From positions 1 through 64,000 of the forward strand of contig CAUUJV010000006.1 in assembly GCA_963545565.1 (NCBI GenBank): 64,000 bases of DNA. The letters run 5' to 3'. The notes beneath the pieces were generated by a model. It saw nothing but the letters and a program-made list of their open reading frames with translations, made no database searches and was not told the origin of the DNA. Source of the DNA: CAUUJV01 sp963545565 (GTDB lineage Bacteria > Actinomycetota > Actinomycetes > Actinomycetales > Bifidobacteriaceae). Below, one piece after another: positions 50,519 through 61,400 of the stretch. Both the position numbers and the translations under genes were made by a program. The stretch's first letter is position 1, and each line of letters begins with the position of its first letter.

Positions 50519-51200
50519 AACGTAGAGCCACAATAACGAAGAAAATTGCAACCATGTGGCACACATACCCTGCAACTGTTCCAAGATGGAATATTTCATG
50601 GAAGCCAAATACTCGCGGCCATGGGTCTGGATGACGCAGTCCATAGATGATTGCACCGATGATATAGCAGATTCCACCCGAGATAATTAGCCACACAACA
50701 ACTGGGCCAGCATAAGCAGATTGCCAGAAAAGTCCTAGATATACAGCCGCATAAATCCCAAAGACAATGTACACCATTGTGTATAGCCATCGAGGAGCTT
50801 TAATCCAGAATACGTGAATAAGCAGTGCAACGAGAGTGCAACTCCAAATCGAGCCTAGAATTATAGCGCGCCATCTTGGGTCAAGCGCAAAAGCTATAGG
50901 AGTGTATGTACCGGCTATGAGAAGGAAAATATTAACGTGGTCAAAGCGGCGCAGCACGTCTGTAACTTTTTCAGACCAGTCACCTAAGTGGTAGCATGCA
51001 GAATTGCCGAACAAGATGAGTGAACACGTCATATATGCAGCGCATGCCCACTTAAGAGCGGCTCCGTGGGCTAGACAGATTAGTACGATTCCGCCGGCCA
51101 AGGCTAGGGGAGCAGCAACTAAATGAATCCATCCCCGCATCGCTGGTTTGCGGCGTCCATGAACGTCATAACGAATTTTGCGAGTTGCACTCTTACTCAT
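50517..51200 (-). CDS. Hemolysin III / TrhA family membrane protein
   Basis: The 227-residue protein has seven predicted helices and belongs to the hemolysin III branch of the PAQR superfamily. Conserved metal-site motifs are SCACYH-like ILFGNSACYHLG, the DHVNIFLLIAGTYTPIA segment, and FGFHEIFHLGTVAGYVCHMVAI with two His. Bacterial members influence membrane-lipid balance, and haemolysis is only historically assigned. A basic N-terminus (KSATRKIRYDVHGRRKPAMRGWIH) faces the cytoplasm. Confidence 0.9.
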   Translation of the reverse strand: MSKSATRKIRYDVHGRRKPAMRGWIHLVAAPLALAGGIVLICLAHGAALKWACAAYMTCSLILFGNSACYHLGDWSEKVTDVLRRFDHVNIFLLIAGTYTPIAFALDPRWRAIILGSIWSCTLVALLIHVFWIKAPRWLYTMVYIVFGIYAAVYLGLFWQSAYAGPVVVWLIISGGICYIIGAIIYGLRHPDPWPRVFGFHEIFHLGTVAGYVCHMVAIFFVIVALR

Positions 51201-51301
51201 TTGTGCCCTCCTAAATTTACAAGAATATATGAGCCATTCTAGTAACTAGTAATGTGTTCTGAAACTAAAAGGTTACACACTCTTAAGTCAGAATCTTGTA
51301 A

Positions 51302-52825
51302 ATGCTCTACGATAAGGGTATGGCAAGTTTTACGTATCTTCTTTCACAGTGCAAAGATTATGATGATTCCGACCGTGAGTGGCTTCATCATCTCGTGGCA
51401 GATTGGCAGCCCATTGCCGATTTAAATTTTGCGGATTTGATGTTGGTAGTGCCTACAATCAATGATAATAATGAGCTTGTCTATAAGGTTGCTGCGCAAT
51501 GCCGCTCATCAGCTGTGGTTTCACGCGCCGTTGATGACATTGTGGGAGAAGAAATTCCTTCAATGCTTATTCCTTCTGTTGAAAGTGCTATGCGCAATTC
51601 TGTGATTTCGCGCTTAGATCACTATCGGATGATTGGTCCGATAACAGTATGTGATGTTTTTGCTCCAGTGATGCATAACGGAAAAGTACTTGGCGTGGTT
51701 ATTCGTGAAACTAATATGGTCACTCGTATGGCGAATGGGCATTATGAGAGCGAAAGCATCGGGGTCGGCAAAATTCTGTACGAGATGATCTCCGATAGTC
51801 GTTTCCCATATCCCGTGACTGCGGTTTCTGCTCGTTATCATGACACTCGCGTTTCTGACGGCTTTGTGATTCTTTCGGCTGATGGAGTGATTGAATATGC
51901 TGCTCCAAATGCTGTGAGTTGCTTCCGTCATCTGGGGTCTAATGATGACATCATAGGTAAGTATCTCAGTGAAGTAGTGACTGAGCATATCCATGAGAAT
52001 GATATTGTTCCTGAATCACTACCTATAGCTCTTTCTGGGAAAATGGCCGTAGACTCAGAGATTGAAACAGTACGGGCTACGATTTCAATTCGTTCCTTAC
52101 CGCTCTGGCAAAATGGTGAACGTTCTGGGGCAGTTATACTGCTGCGCGATATCACTGAAATTCGCCGTAAAGAGCATGATATCGAAACAAAAAATGCAAC
52201 TATTTCTGAGATTCATCATCGTGTAAAGAATAATCTGCAGGCTGTTTCAGCTTTGCTTCGTCTGCAGGCACGCCGTACAAAGAGTGATGAAGTACGTAAA
52301 GAGCTTGAAGAGGCTCAACGCCGCGTATCTACTATTGCTGTGGTTCATGAGGGATTGAGCCAAACTGCGGATGAGGTGGTGGACTTTGATGCTGTTATCA
52401 GTAATTTGCTCAAGATGGCAGTGGAAGTTGCTACAACGTTAGATCAGCATATCAGCATTGAATATGTTGGCAAATTTGGAAAAATGCCAGCTCAAGATGC
52501 AACACCGTTGTCACTGATTCTCACGGAACTTATTACGAACTGTGTTGAGCATGGCTTTGAGAACCGAAAGGATGGTCTTATTAAGATTTCTGTTGGTCGC
52601 TCCAGGAATGTTCTCAATATCGTTGTGGAAGATAATGGTAACGGGCTTGACACTGAGTTCAATGAAAAAGGTAAGGCAGCACGCGCATCAGGTTCGGGCT
52701 TAGGCACCCAGATTATTAATACTTTTGTAACGAATGATTTTGGTGGCACCATTAAATGGCTGCCTAGCAGAGATCAGGGAACACGTGTTGAATTAAATCT
52801 CAAGCTTCGCGCAGTTCATCAGTAG
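51302..52825 (+). CDS. pdtaS: PdtaS-type sensor histidine kinase (HisKA_2)
   Basis: This 507-residue cytosolic kinase matches mycobacterial PdtaS. It has an N-terminal GAF-like domain (WLHHLVADWQPIADLNFADLMLVVP), a PAS domain (about 190–285), then the HisKA_2 phosphoacceptor motif EIHHRVKNNLQAVSALLRLQARR (H305/H306) and an HATPase domain (LILTELITNCVEHGFEN, VEDNGNGLD, GSGLGTQIINTFV). PdtaS signals to the RNA-binding antiterminator PdtaR. No PdtaR gene is adjacent. ATG at 51302 is reported; 51320 is an alternative and neither has a strong ribosome site. Confidence 0.92.
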   Translation: MLYDKGMASFTYLLSQCKDYDDSDREWLHHLVADWQPIADLNFADLMLVVPTINDNNELVYKVAAQCRSSAVVSRAVDDIVGEEIPSMLIPSVESAMRNSVISRLDHYRMIGPITVCDVFAPVMHNGKVLGVVIRETNMVTRMANGHYESESIGVGKILYEMISDSRFPYPVTAVSARYHDTRVSDGFVILSADGVIEYAAPNAVSCFRHLGSNDDIIGKYLSEVVTEHIHENDIVPESLPIALSGKMAVDSEIETVRATISIRSLPLWQNGERSGAVILLRDITEIRRKEHDIETKNATISEIHHRVKNNLQAVSALLRLQARRTKSDEVRKELEEAQRRVSTIAVVHEGLSQTADEVVDFDAVISNLLKMAVEVATTLDQHISIEYVGKFGKMPAQDATPLSLILTELITNCVEHGFENRKDGLIKISVGRSRNVLNIVVEDNGNGLDTEFNEKGKAARASGSGLGTQIINTFVTNDFGGTIKWLPSRDQGTRVELNLKLRAVHQ

Positions 52826-52873
52826 TATTTTGGCTCCTCTTGCACCTGTACAAAATATGAGTGTAAGAGACAC

Positions 52874-52916
52874 AAAAAGGTGGGGAAATCGGTTATCCGA
52901 TTCTCTCCACCTTTTT
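52874..52916. terminator. Bidirectional terminator between pdtaS and whiB
   Basis: AAAAAGGTGG (52874–52883) pairs with CCACCTTTTT (52907–52916), so both strands end in a U-run after a stem. Confidence 0.85.
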
Positions 52917-52961
52917 GTATTGAATAGTTTATGAAGTACTTATAGAGATAGAGCCCTAAAA

Positions 52962-53243
52962 CTACTTCTGCATTTGTGCTGCTGCACTGCGGCGAGCGCG
53001 CATAGCACGGCGCTTTAGAGCGCGGCGTTCATCCTCACTCATTCCGCCCCACACACCATAATCCTGATTAGTATCAAGCGCACTCTTCAAGCAAGCATCA
53101 ATAACTTCGCATGAACGGCAAACAGTCTTAGCTTCTTCAATTTGCTGATATGCAGCACCAGTATTTCCAACTGGGAAGAAGAGTTCAGGATCTTTATCGC
53201 GGCATGCTGCTTTTGCTCGCCAATCGTATGCACTACTACTCAC
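52962..53243 (-). CDS. whiB: WhiB-family iron-sulfur transcription factor
   Basis: This 93-residue protein has the four cluster-binding cysteines C14, C42, C45 and C51 (CRSCEVIDAC) and the YGVWGGMSEDERRALKRR segment that contacts RNA polymerase and DNA. WhiB proteins are [4Fe-4S] regulators unique to Actinobacteria. The motif spacing and neighbouring cell-envelope genes suggest the WhiB2/WhmD group, which controls division and septation (inference). The start is GTG at 53243 with GGAGG upstream; the frame is open further but adds a non-conserved extension. Confidence 0.93.
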   Translation of the reverse strand: MSSSAYDWRAKAACRDKDPELFFPVGNTGAAYQQIEEAKTVCRSCEVIDACLKSALDTNQDYGVWGGMSEDERRALKRRAMRARRSAAAQMQK

Positions 53244-53318
53244 GTTTCGCCTCCAAAAAATAAGTCTACATAAGAGGTAACCATGAAAGCTACGACTTTT
53301 CAATACTTAGAAATATTT

Positions 53319-55214
53319 TTATTCTATAGACGGCTCCACAACGTGTGCTAGGTGGGCGTCTGAATCCACAATTATGAGTCTGCCTGGTATTGTGGCAGCT
53401 TCCTTACAAATTGCATTATCGATTGAATTCGGAATTCCCCACATCGTATCAGTAGTCTTTTCGCCTGTGGGAAAAATGAGTCGTATAGTGCAATTATCAG
53501 GAAAGCGAACGTTTCGAGGATTGGAAACACAATAGATAACAGTGATAGATGAATCAGAAAGCGCCGTATAGAAATCGTTGGAACTCACTGCTTCATAGGC
53601 AGTAGTTTTACAGGTCGCTGATGGGTCAGTAAAAGGAATTTTCAGAGGATCAAGATAATCATCAGCGTCGTCAATGAGGAGTACTCGTTGTGAAGTTTCT
53701 TCTGTTAAACGTTGACGAATAGCGTGCAATAGTGTTGTTTTCCCCTGTGAATGTGCGCCAATAATCGCAATATTACTTCCGTCTAAATGTAAAAACCATG
53801 GTAAACATACGATTCCAGTATCGTATAAGCCAATCAGCAAGGAGTTTTCGTCCGTACTATTTAACGATATATCTGCTGTGTTATGCATAATGTGATGCAA
53901 ATGGGACACACTGAGATTCTTGGGAAGAGATGGACTGAAAAGCTGTTGTGGAATTGAGCATATTTCATTCTTCGCATTGTCTTTCGAGCTGCTTTCATAT
54001 TTGCTATCTGAATTTATGAATTCATGAGTCCTAAGAATTGCCTTTACTAGGGTTTTGCTTTCGGTTTCTGTGCATGAGTAGCTTCGTACAAGTGACAGAG
54101 AATCACCATCCTCTATATAGGCCAAACCTGGAGTTTGTGGACTAATCATGGATGCATATTTTGTGCCAATTAGCTCTTGGGATTGCAGGCTATCTCTAAC
54201 TCTCAAACATATGTGAAGGCTAATATTTGCTTTCATATGCGAATTAACTTGGCCAAGAGGATTTTGCGTGCATACAACGAGATGCATACCGAGTGAACGT
54301 CCAAGAGAAGCTAAACGAATGAGTCTATCCATATAGTCGGGAAGCAGATTAGTAAGAGCATGAAATTCATCGATAACGATTATGAGTCGAGGAAATCGGA
54401 GATCGTCTGGCAGCTTTGTGTAATCGCTGACTCCTGCTTGAGCCATAGCATATTCTCTTCTGCTTAGCTCAGTCTCAATTCCACGCAATGCACGGCTTAC
54501 AATTGTTACATCAAGATCGCTTGCAAAACCGATTGTATGAGGTAAGCTATGCAATCTCTGAAACGTTGCTCCGCCCTTAAAATCTAGAAAAATAAAATTA
54601 ATCTGAGTAGGAGAGTATTTCCATGCCAGCCCTAAGCACCAGTTTTCAAGGAAAATAGACTTTCCTGATCCTGTTGTGCCGGCAACTAAAGCATGGGGTC
54701 CCTGCTGAATAAGGTCAAGGTTATACGCTGTGTACTTGGTATGCATATAAGCAGTAGTACCAATCTCTGTACATAACGCGTCAATAGAAGCTTCATGAGT
54801 AAGCCAAGAATATACGCATGCTCGCCATAATGCGGTGTTTTGCGGAACTACGTGTGCATCTTCATTTTTGCGCTGGGGCAGCAGTGTCGAAAGAAGACTG
54901 CATGAGGGAAGAACGTTTCCTGTTGTATTAGGATGAATAAGAGATTCCTCGAAAACATCATTCTCTGCACTATTCGGCACATCCAAGCCGTCTTGTGCAA
55001 ACTCGCTAGATTGTGAGTTCTTGGATTTGCTTTGATTATGAGCCTCTAAAAGGATTGGTATGAAGGAGCAAAGGGTGCTAATCAACGAAGGCACCACAAA
55101 AGCCATATAAAGCCACTGATGTTGGCTAATCATAACGATTAAGATAATAAGCTGCCCAAAGAAAGAAGCAACTAGTGGCAGTTGGTAAATAAAAGGATTC
55201 AAGCGCTCACTCAT
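53319..55214 (-). CDS. Orphan EccC/FtsK-like ATPase with two ATPase modules
   Basis: The protein is about 631 residues. Two N-terminal helices (LPLVASFFGQLIILIVMI, WLYMAFVVPSLISTLCSFIPILL) precede a DUF-like linker and a first ATPase domain closely resembling EccC of type VII secretion. That domain shows HALVAGTTGSGKSIFLE, NFIFLDFKGGATFQRLHSLPHTIGF, RALRGIETELSRREY, IIVIDEFHALTNLLPDYMDRLIRLASLGRSLGMHLVVCTQNP. A second, degenerate domain has IIGAHSQGKTTLLHAI and VLLIDDADDYLDP. Full EccC has three ATPase domains and about 1300 residues. No EsxA-type, EccB or EccD gene is in view, so substrate and machine are unknown. It lies between whiB and the LCP genes. Confidence 0.88.
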   Translation of the reverse strand: MSERLNPFIYQLPLVASFFGQLIILIVMISQHQWLYMAFVVPSLISTLCSFIPILLEAHNQSKSKNSQSSEFAQDGLDVPNSAENDVFEESLIHPNTTGNVLPSCSLLSTLLPQRKNEDAHVVPQNTALWRACVYSWLTHEASIDALCTEIGTTAYMHTKYTAYNLDLIQQGPHALVAGTTGSGKSIFLENWCLGLAWKYSPTQINFIFLDFKGGATFQRLHSLPHTIGFASDLDVTIVSRALRGIETELSRREYAMAQAGVSDYTKLPDDLRFPRLIIVIDEFHALTNLLPDYMDRLIRLASLGRSLGMHLVVCTQNPLGQVNSHMKANISLHICLRVRDSLQSQELIGTKYASMISPQTPGLAYIEDGDSLSLVRSYSCTETESKTLVKAILRTHEFINSDSKYESSSKDNAKNEICSIPQQLFSPSLPKNLSVSHLHHIMHNTADISLNSTDENSLLIGLYDTGIVCLPWFLHLDGSNIAIIGAHSQGKTTLLHAIRQRLTEETSQRVLLIDDADDYLDPLKIPFTDPSATCKTTAYEAVSSNDFYTALSDSSITVIYCVSNPRNVRFPDNCTIRLIFPTGEKTTDTMWGIPNSIDNAICKEAATIPGRLIIVDSDAHLAHVVEPSIE

Positions 55215-55281
55215 GCATATACTTTGACGCAAAGCGCTTTAACACTGTAGGGGTTTTGGTCAATGTGGACGAATGAGAATT

Positions 55282-56661
55282 TTAATCCTCGGTTGCAAGA
55301 CCGCCTACGGTTGTTCTTCCAGAAATTGATCCACTGCTCAGGCTATTGAAGAGATCGAGATTCTTTTGAGTGGCAAGTTTCACGCATGATCCAACAGAAC
55401 TCGAAGGAGTGTAGTTTGTGCTGGTGTAGTACACGCTACCAGTTACGCCCTTTGAACCTGATGCAGAGCGGAAGGCGAGAAGCATCTGGATCATGGACAA
55501 TGTTCCAGCATCCTCATCCACGGTCAGTGAATTAAAACCAGCTTTAGATACCTTTTGTATTTTCTTTATGTTGAGGAAGGTTGAAGGCTTCGCCAGTTTT
55601 TTGACAATTGCAGAAATTACCTGACGTTGGCGAGCTGCACGGCCAATGTCACCTGTTGGATCTGAGTAACGCATACGTGCGAATGCAAGGGCTGTGGCCC
55701 CATTGGCTGTGTGGCAGCCTGCAGTCCAGTTTAGTCCTGAATAAGAATCATTAACTGTGCTGTCATAGCAGAGTCTTACTCCACCTAAAGCATTGACAAT
55801 TTTTGTTACGCCACTAAAACCAATCTCTGTCACATGATCAATATGTTCACCGGTTATTCCTTCAACTACGGAAACAAGCTTGTCATATCCGTAGAGTTCT
55901 GCAACACCATTGATTTTTAGTCCAGTGCCGTTAACTTCCACATAGGAATCACGAGGAATAGAAATAAGAGAACTTGTTTCATTGGAAGATTTTGTCAGAA
56001 CCATGATTGTGTCAGTTCTAAAGCCGCTAACATCGGCCGCTGTTCCCGTATTATCGGTTCCATCGCGCTTGTCAGAGCCTAGAATAAGCCACGTTGATCC
56101 AGTTGTATTCGATGAAGATGACAGCATAGTGGAATGGTTAAGATTGTTATCTACCCAGAACCATAAATAGGTTCCAGTTCCAGCAACAATAAGGAGGAGA
56201 ATTCCGAGAATCACAGCAATGAGTTTTGTTATCTTCTTCCCGTTGATGCGTGCAGCTGTTGATCCGAATCTCAGACTATTTGAGGAGCCCTTTGAGGACG
56301 TAATGGGATTATTACGCGAATTTTCTTTCCACAAAGTCGACATGCGAGAGCCAAGACTTGCGTTATCTGATTGTGGTCGTATGGCGTTAGAATTACTGCT
56401 TCCACGTGAAGTTCGTGGTTTCGGCTGTTGCTGTTGCTGTGGCTGCAGCCGGGATTGTGATACACGGTGTTCAGCAGCTGTTTGAGACTTTTTTGACGTT
56501 GCACGACTAGATGAATTATTGGGGCGAAAGCTTGGTGGAGTAGTCGAGCTTGAGGTAGTCGCGCTATTTTCAGATGAGGCTGCTACTGAGTGACGGCGTG
56601 GTTTTGATGACGATGGAGCAAAACTTGGGGGAGTAGGTTGATTCTTATGTGGGTCAGTCAC
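55282..56661 (-). CDS. LytR-CpsA-Psr (LCP) family glycopolymer transferase
   Basis: The 459-residue protein has a long disordered Ser/Gln/Asn-rich cytoplasmic N-terminus, a transmembrane helix (KLIAVILGILLLIVAGTGTYLWFWV, about 148–172), and an extracytoplasmic LCP domain. This reads TWLILGSDKRDGTDNTG, GFRTDTIMVLT, SLISIPRDSYVEVNG, KINGVAELYG, INALGGVRL, and FARMRYSDPTGDIGRAARQRQVISAIVKKL, with the conserved Arg/Asp residues that bind the polyprenyl-pyrophosphate donor. LCP enzymes attach secondary glycopolymers to peptidoglycan. It is one of two LCP genes in tandem. Confidence 0.93.
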   Translation of the reverse strand: MTDPHKNQPTPPSFAPSSSKPRRHSVAASSENSATTSSSTTPPSFRPNNSSSRATSKKSQTAAEHRVSQSRLQPQQQQQPKPRTSRGSSNSNAIRPQSDNASLGSRMSTLWKENSRNNPITSSKGSSNSLRFGSTAARINGKKITKLIAVILGILLLIVAGTGTYLWFWVDNNLNHSTMLSSSSNTTGSTWLILGSDKRDGTDNTGTAADVSGFRTDTIMVLTKSSNETSSLISIPRDSYVEVNGTGLKINGVAELYGYDKLVSVVEGITGEHIDHVTEIGFSGVTKIVNALGGVRLCYDSTVNDSYSGLNWTAGCHTANGATALAFARMRYSDPTGDIGRAARQRQVISAIVKKLAKPSTFLNIKKIQKVSKAGFNSLTVDEDAGTLSMIQMLLAFRSASGSKGVTGSVYYTSTNYTPSSSVGSCVKLATQKNLDLFNSLSSGSISGRTTVGGLATED

Positions 56662-56691
56662 CGTATTCTCCTGCTCATCAATCAGTGAAAG

Positions 56692-56736
56692 TAAATAAAT
56701 ACCCTTCGACTATGCACCAAAAACACAATCGAAGGG
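56692..56736 (-). terminator. Possible terminator between the two LCP genes
   Basis: CCCTTCGA (56702–56709) and TCGAAGGG (56729–56736) are inverted copies with a 19-base loop. The minus strand then reads TATTTATTT, a weak U-run. Confidence 0.5.
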
Positions 56737-56792
56737 CATCAAATATCGGCATCTACTCAGTAATGCCACACATTTGCGTGGACTAATACAGA

Positions 56793-58244
56793 CTAGCTTG
56801 TGATATTGCAGAAGTGATAGTTGAGATACTTATATGCAATTCCGACATACCATCCTGTAGAAGAATCCTTAATTGTTGCGTCATCTGGATCTACCACTCC
56901 TCCTGTTTGCGGGTCAATCAAAGTGCCATCAGACTCGGTAATTAGCCCAGTATTAGGGTCAACAGTACTCGAAGAAGAGCTGGAATCCGCAGAACTTGAA
57001 GTATCCGATGATGCTGATGAGCTCGCAGAATTGGACGAAGAAGATGAGGAAGATGAAGAACTTGATGTTGACGATGAGGAGGAAGTTGCAGTAGTTGTCT
57101 CTGTTGCTTCTGTTAGACGCTGATTGTTGATGAGTTTTGCCCACACAGCAGAAGCAGAGCTGGCCCATTCAACACGGTTTGTGTTGTACGACGATGTTTG
57201 TACCGGAATAGTTTCAGCGTAAATATTGTCTGTGCCGAAACTGCTTAGACTCGTTGCAAGACCAACGAGTACGTTCGTCTTTGCTAGTCCTTCGCTCATT
57301 TGAAGAGACGATAGAGCTGTTTTAGCGAGTTGATAGAGCTGGTTTGTTTGTGTAAAGAGGTTCTTATTGAGAGCTTCTCTCATAAGCATTTTTATAAGAT
57401 ACTGCTGGCGGGTAGTGCGCATAACGTCAGTTCCGTCACCAATTCCGTGGCGTACTCGAGCATACTGCGTAGCCTGGGTTCCATCCAAGTGTTGGAGGCC
57501 GGCGCTGAGCGACAATCCTGTGTAGCTATCGCTAAAGCTTTCAGCCACGCAAACATCTACGCCACCGAGTGCTGTAATCATCTTGCTTAGACCAGAGAAG
57601 TCAACCACGATAAATTGGGAGATGCTTAATCCAGTCAAGTAATTTACGGCGGCCATCGTGCAGCTTGCTGCGGAGGAGATATCTCCACCCTTCGAATATG
57701 CGGTTGCAAAAATGGAATTAAACATAATATTGCTTTGCGCAGCAATCGTGCCGTTCGTAGTCTCGCAGCTTGGAACGCTTACCAATGAGTCGCGAGGGAT
57801 AGAGACAATATTGATATAGCTTCGGTCTGCAGAAATTTGAACAACCATTGTAGTATCTGCCTGATGGTTTTCTGCTCCGTCGGTGCCACCAATAGCAGCG
57901 TTATCAGATCCTTCACGAGTATCTTGACCAAGTACAAGAATATTAATTGTCTTACCGGCATTAGGGTCAACAACCGTATTCGTGGTCTTAGTTCCTTGAG
58001 CAATAACTTTTACCGCAGTATTTGAAACAGTTTTATTGATATCAACGTAGACTGCGGCTGCAGCAGTACCAGCGAAAACAAGTGCAAAAGTTACAATGAA
58101 CGAAAGTACTTTTAGAAAGCTCAATCCAGCGGCTCTTGAACCAGTATTGCGTACATGGTGTGCCTTGCCCTTAATGAATGTCACAGGTGACGAATGAGTG
58201 CCTCTATGGCTATGCTTTTGTGCCACACGTAAGCCTTTCTCCAT
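56793..58244 (-). CDS. LCP family glycopolymer transferase with Ser-rich tail
   Basis: This 483-residue protein has a basic N-terminus, one helix (FLKVLSFIVTFALVFAGTAAAAVYV, about 42–66), and an LCP domain. Motifs are NILVLGQDTREGSDNAA, ENHQADTTMVVQI, INIVSIPRDSLVSVPSC, VDFSGLSKMITALGGVDVCV, and YARVRHGIGDGTDVMRTTRQQYLIKMLM. The domain is followed by a Thr/Ser-rich low-complexity stretch (about 390–430), then a short block of Asp-Pro turns (VDPNTGL, IDPQTGG, VDPDDAT) ending STGWYVGIAYKYLNYHF. That last block resembles a small folded repeat. It diverges from the GT2 gene. Confidence 0.92.
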   Translation of the reverse strand: MEKGLRVAQKHSHRGTHSSPVTFIKGKAHHVRNTGSRAAGLSFLKVLSFIVTFALVFAGTAAAAVYVDINKTVSNTAVKVIAQGTKTTNTVVDPNAGKTINILVLGQDTREGSDNAAIGGTDGAENHQADTTMVVQISADRSYINIVSIPRDSLVSVPSCETTNGTIAAQSNIMFNSIFATAYSKGGDISSAASCTMAAVNYLTGLSISQFIVVDFSGLSKMITALGGVDVCVAESFSDSYTGLSLSAGLQHLDGTQATQYARVRHGIGDGTDVMRTTRQQYLIKMLMREALNKNLFTQTNQLYQLAKTALSSLQMSEGLAKTNVLVGLATSLSSFGTDNIYAETIPVQTSSYNTNRVEWASSASAVWAKLINNQRLTEATETTTATSSSSSTSSSSSSSSSSSNSASSSASSDTSSSADSSSSSSTVDPNTGLITESDGTLIDPQTGGVVDPDDATIKDSSTGWYVGIAYKYLNYHFCNITS

Positions 58245-58447
58245 TTACTACATTAGTCAATTCAAACATAGAATAGTTTCTAGAATACATACCAAAGCTG
58301 AAAATTAAGTATTATCGCCTAAAATAATCTGCAGAATACCTACTATTTATCGTGCTTTGAGATGATTTCTGGCAGATTGAGTGAAAGGGACGTTAATATC
58401 TGCTGTTTTTAGACCGAAAGTAAATATATATCTCTAAAATCGTTCAA

Positions 58448-61400
58448 GTGAGTGAGTTTATAGATAACACCTTAGAATTACGCGATGCTGTTGAAAAGAT
58501 AGCTGCTGCGGCGCCAACAAATTCTCAGCAGACTGTTGAGCCCTCTGTCGCTGCTGTGATAACGGTAGAGCAGGATAGGCGTTTTTTTGCACAGACTTTG
58601 TCGTCGGTGTTATCTCAAACCACAGTTCCTTCAATCGTTATCATTGCGGATTGCTCTGAAAATGCTGGAAGTTCTGCCTCAAGTTTTTCTCTTAGCCTTC
58701 CTCACTATGCGTCTGATAAAGCATACGTTAATGTCAATAGCTTTGATGGGGCTGATGGGCAGGGGCTTACGAACACTCAAGCGCTACGTCTTAACATGCG
58801 CACAGTGGATATTCGCATCGTTCCAGTTTCTGCTCATTCATTCGCGCAAGCGGTAGATGCAGGACTTGCTCAAGCACAAGTATCTTCACACATTAGATTT
58901 TTATGGTTGCTTCATGATGACTCTAGGCCATATGATGCTACGTATCTTGAAACTCTTGTACAGACTGCACGTAATACTCCAAGTGCTGTAGTTATTGGTT
59001 CTAAGCAGTTAGATTGGTCTGGCAAGAATCTTCATAATGTTGGATATTATGCTGCTCCTAGGCATCGTGTGAATTCACTTGTTGTTGATGGTGAAGCAGA
59101 TCAGGAACAGTATGATGGCCGCCAAGATGTGTATGCAGTTTCTCTTGCTGGCGCCCTTGTTTCTCTCTCTGAATGGATGCGTTTAGGACCAAGTGCACAG
59201 ATGGGCACGTTTGGACAGTCTCGTGACTTTTGCCGTCGTGTTTGTTTGTCAGGTGGGCGAGTATTAGTTACTCCAAAAGCGCGTATTGCACATAGGCGCG
59301 CTCGTCTCGAAGGTATTCGTACTCACAACGGTGAGGCCATTGAAGAGGTCGATAAAGATGGCGATGGTGTTATTGATCATTCCAGACGCACTTATGCTCA
59401 GCAAATAGCTGTTCGCGATGCCTACTTTTACTCAGATGTTTCAGCGATTCGCTGGTTTTACTTGTGGATTATTCGTCTTATCCGTTCGTGGGGTGTGTTT
59501 ATTCGACTTCTTACGCACAAAAAGCCGTATCAAGCGTGGTGCGAGTTGTTAGCACCGTGGAAAACCCTTGTTGCATTCCCCTCCTTTATGGCTGTGCGCA
59601 GGCTTGTTGCATCGCAGTCGAGTGTTTCTCTGCGCCAGTTGGGCGTATTGATGGCTCATAATGAGCAAATCAATTTGTGGAAGGAACGCACTGCAGCGTT
59701 TGAAGACGAGCAATATCGCCCCATATTGAGCAGCCTTGCTTGTAAACATTTACGTGAGCGTAGGGTTTTGCGCTATTCTCTAGCTATCCTGATGATGCTC
59801 GTTGCTTTTATTAGCGTGCTTATTATGTATCGCTCATTGTTGACTGGCATCTTTAGCGGTGAGGCTTTATCGTCTGCAACTCTTATTCCAACGGGTGCAA
59901 CAATGTCGCAGCTGATGCATTCTGCAACAACGGGTTGGACGTATGGCTATGGTTCTGGAACAACTGCTGCTCCTTTACCTTTCCTTCTTGTTCTCGTACT
60001 TTTCAGCGTTTTTACAGGTGGACACGTGTCCATTGCGTATTCTGTGATTGTGCTAGCTGCTGCCCCGTGTAGTGCTTTTGCATTCTGGGCGTTGGCGGGT
60101 ATTGTTACGCGCTCTAATGTTGTGCGAATAGCTGCCGGTCTCGTGTGGGCATCCTTCTTGGGAATACTCGGTTTATACGCTACGGCTAATTTACCTATGC
60201 TTGTTGTGGGTATTTTCCTTCCAGCTGCTTTTGCATTCGTATGTAAAGCAGTGGGAATGTATCGAACAGATCAGCCAGCTGTGCCAACACCATCCGCACA
60301 ATCTGCAGCGTGGGCAGCTTTATGCTTTGCTGTATCCGTAGCTGCTGAACCTCAGCTTATTCTTGTTGTACTGAGTTTGAGTATTATTTTCTTCTTTGTG
60401 GTTCGTTCTCGCCGTCGCGTGTTCTGGGCTATACCTATTCCTTCATTAGTTGTGATTGCACCAACTTTAGTTGAAATTATTCAAGGCGCTTTCTCTGGCG
60501 CATATCGTCAGCTATTTGCCGATGCTATGATTCCTTCTACTTCTAACTCTGGTACATACGCTACTAATGTTCATTCCTTCCTTTATTTGGTGCTGAATAC
60601 TCTTGGCGTTAGTGTGAAAAGCACTGCTTTACCCACGGTGCTGAAGATTTTGACTATCATCACCGTGATTGTGCTTATTGTTTTAGCGCTTATATCTTTA
60701 TTCATCCCGTCAGTCCTGCGGTTATCGCGCATGATGTGGATTACTGTGCTTGTAGGCATGATTTTGGCTATAGCCTCTTCTCGAATCACAATTGCAGTAG
60801 AAGCAAATACTGCTATTGCAGGTTCTGCTCTTCCTGGATTAGCGGTTGCAATGATTGGCTTACTGATAGCTGCATGCATGGTTACAGGCTGTGGCGTGAA
60901 AGTCTTTAATCCTCTGAGTCGTAAAGCTCAAATTGATTTAGAAGAGGGAAAAATTACTGCTCGTGATCATGCTCTGGCAGCAGCTCGGCAGACAGCTCAG
61001 CGAGTATTGCGGATTTTTATGAGCCTTGTTCTCCTTACAATTGCAGGAGTCTGGTCATGGTCTACTTTGCAGTCTTTCAGCACATCAAATACGGTAAAGA
61101 CCTCGTCAAGCCTTCCTCTTATTTCACAGGATTATTTAGGGCGTGCATCTCGATATCGAATTCTTACCATTGACGCAACATCTGAGACTTCTGCTTCCTA
61201 CACCGTTATGCGTACGTCTCGCGGTGATATTATCGATGCTTCACCATCTGTATGGGCTCAGCAAGTTTCTGCAGCTCACTCTGGTAACGTAACAGTTTCC
61301 TTCAAGCAAGCACAAAAGGTTGACAAGAAGGTTCAAAACTATGTTGCGCAACTGCTTGCCGACAGCAGCGATGAGGCAATTCAAGGTCTTTCTCAGCTTG

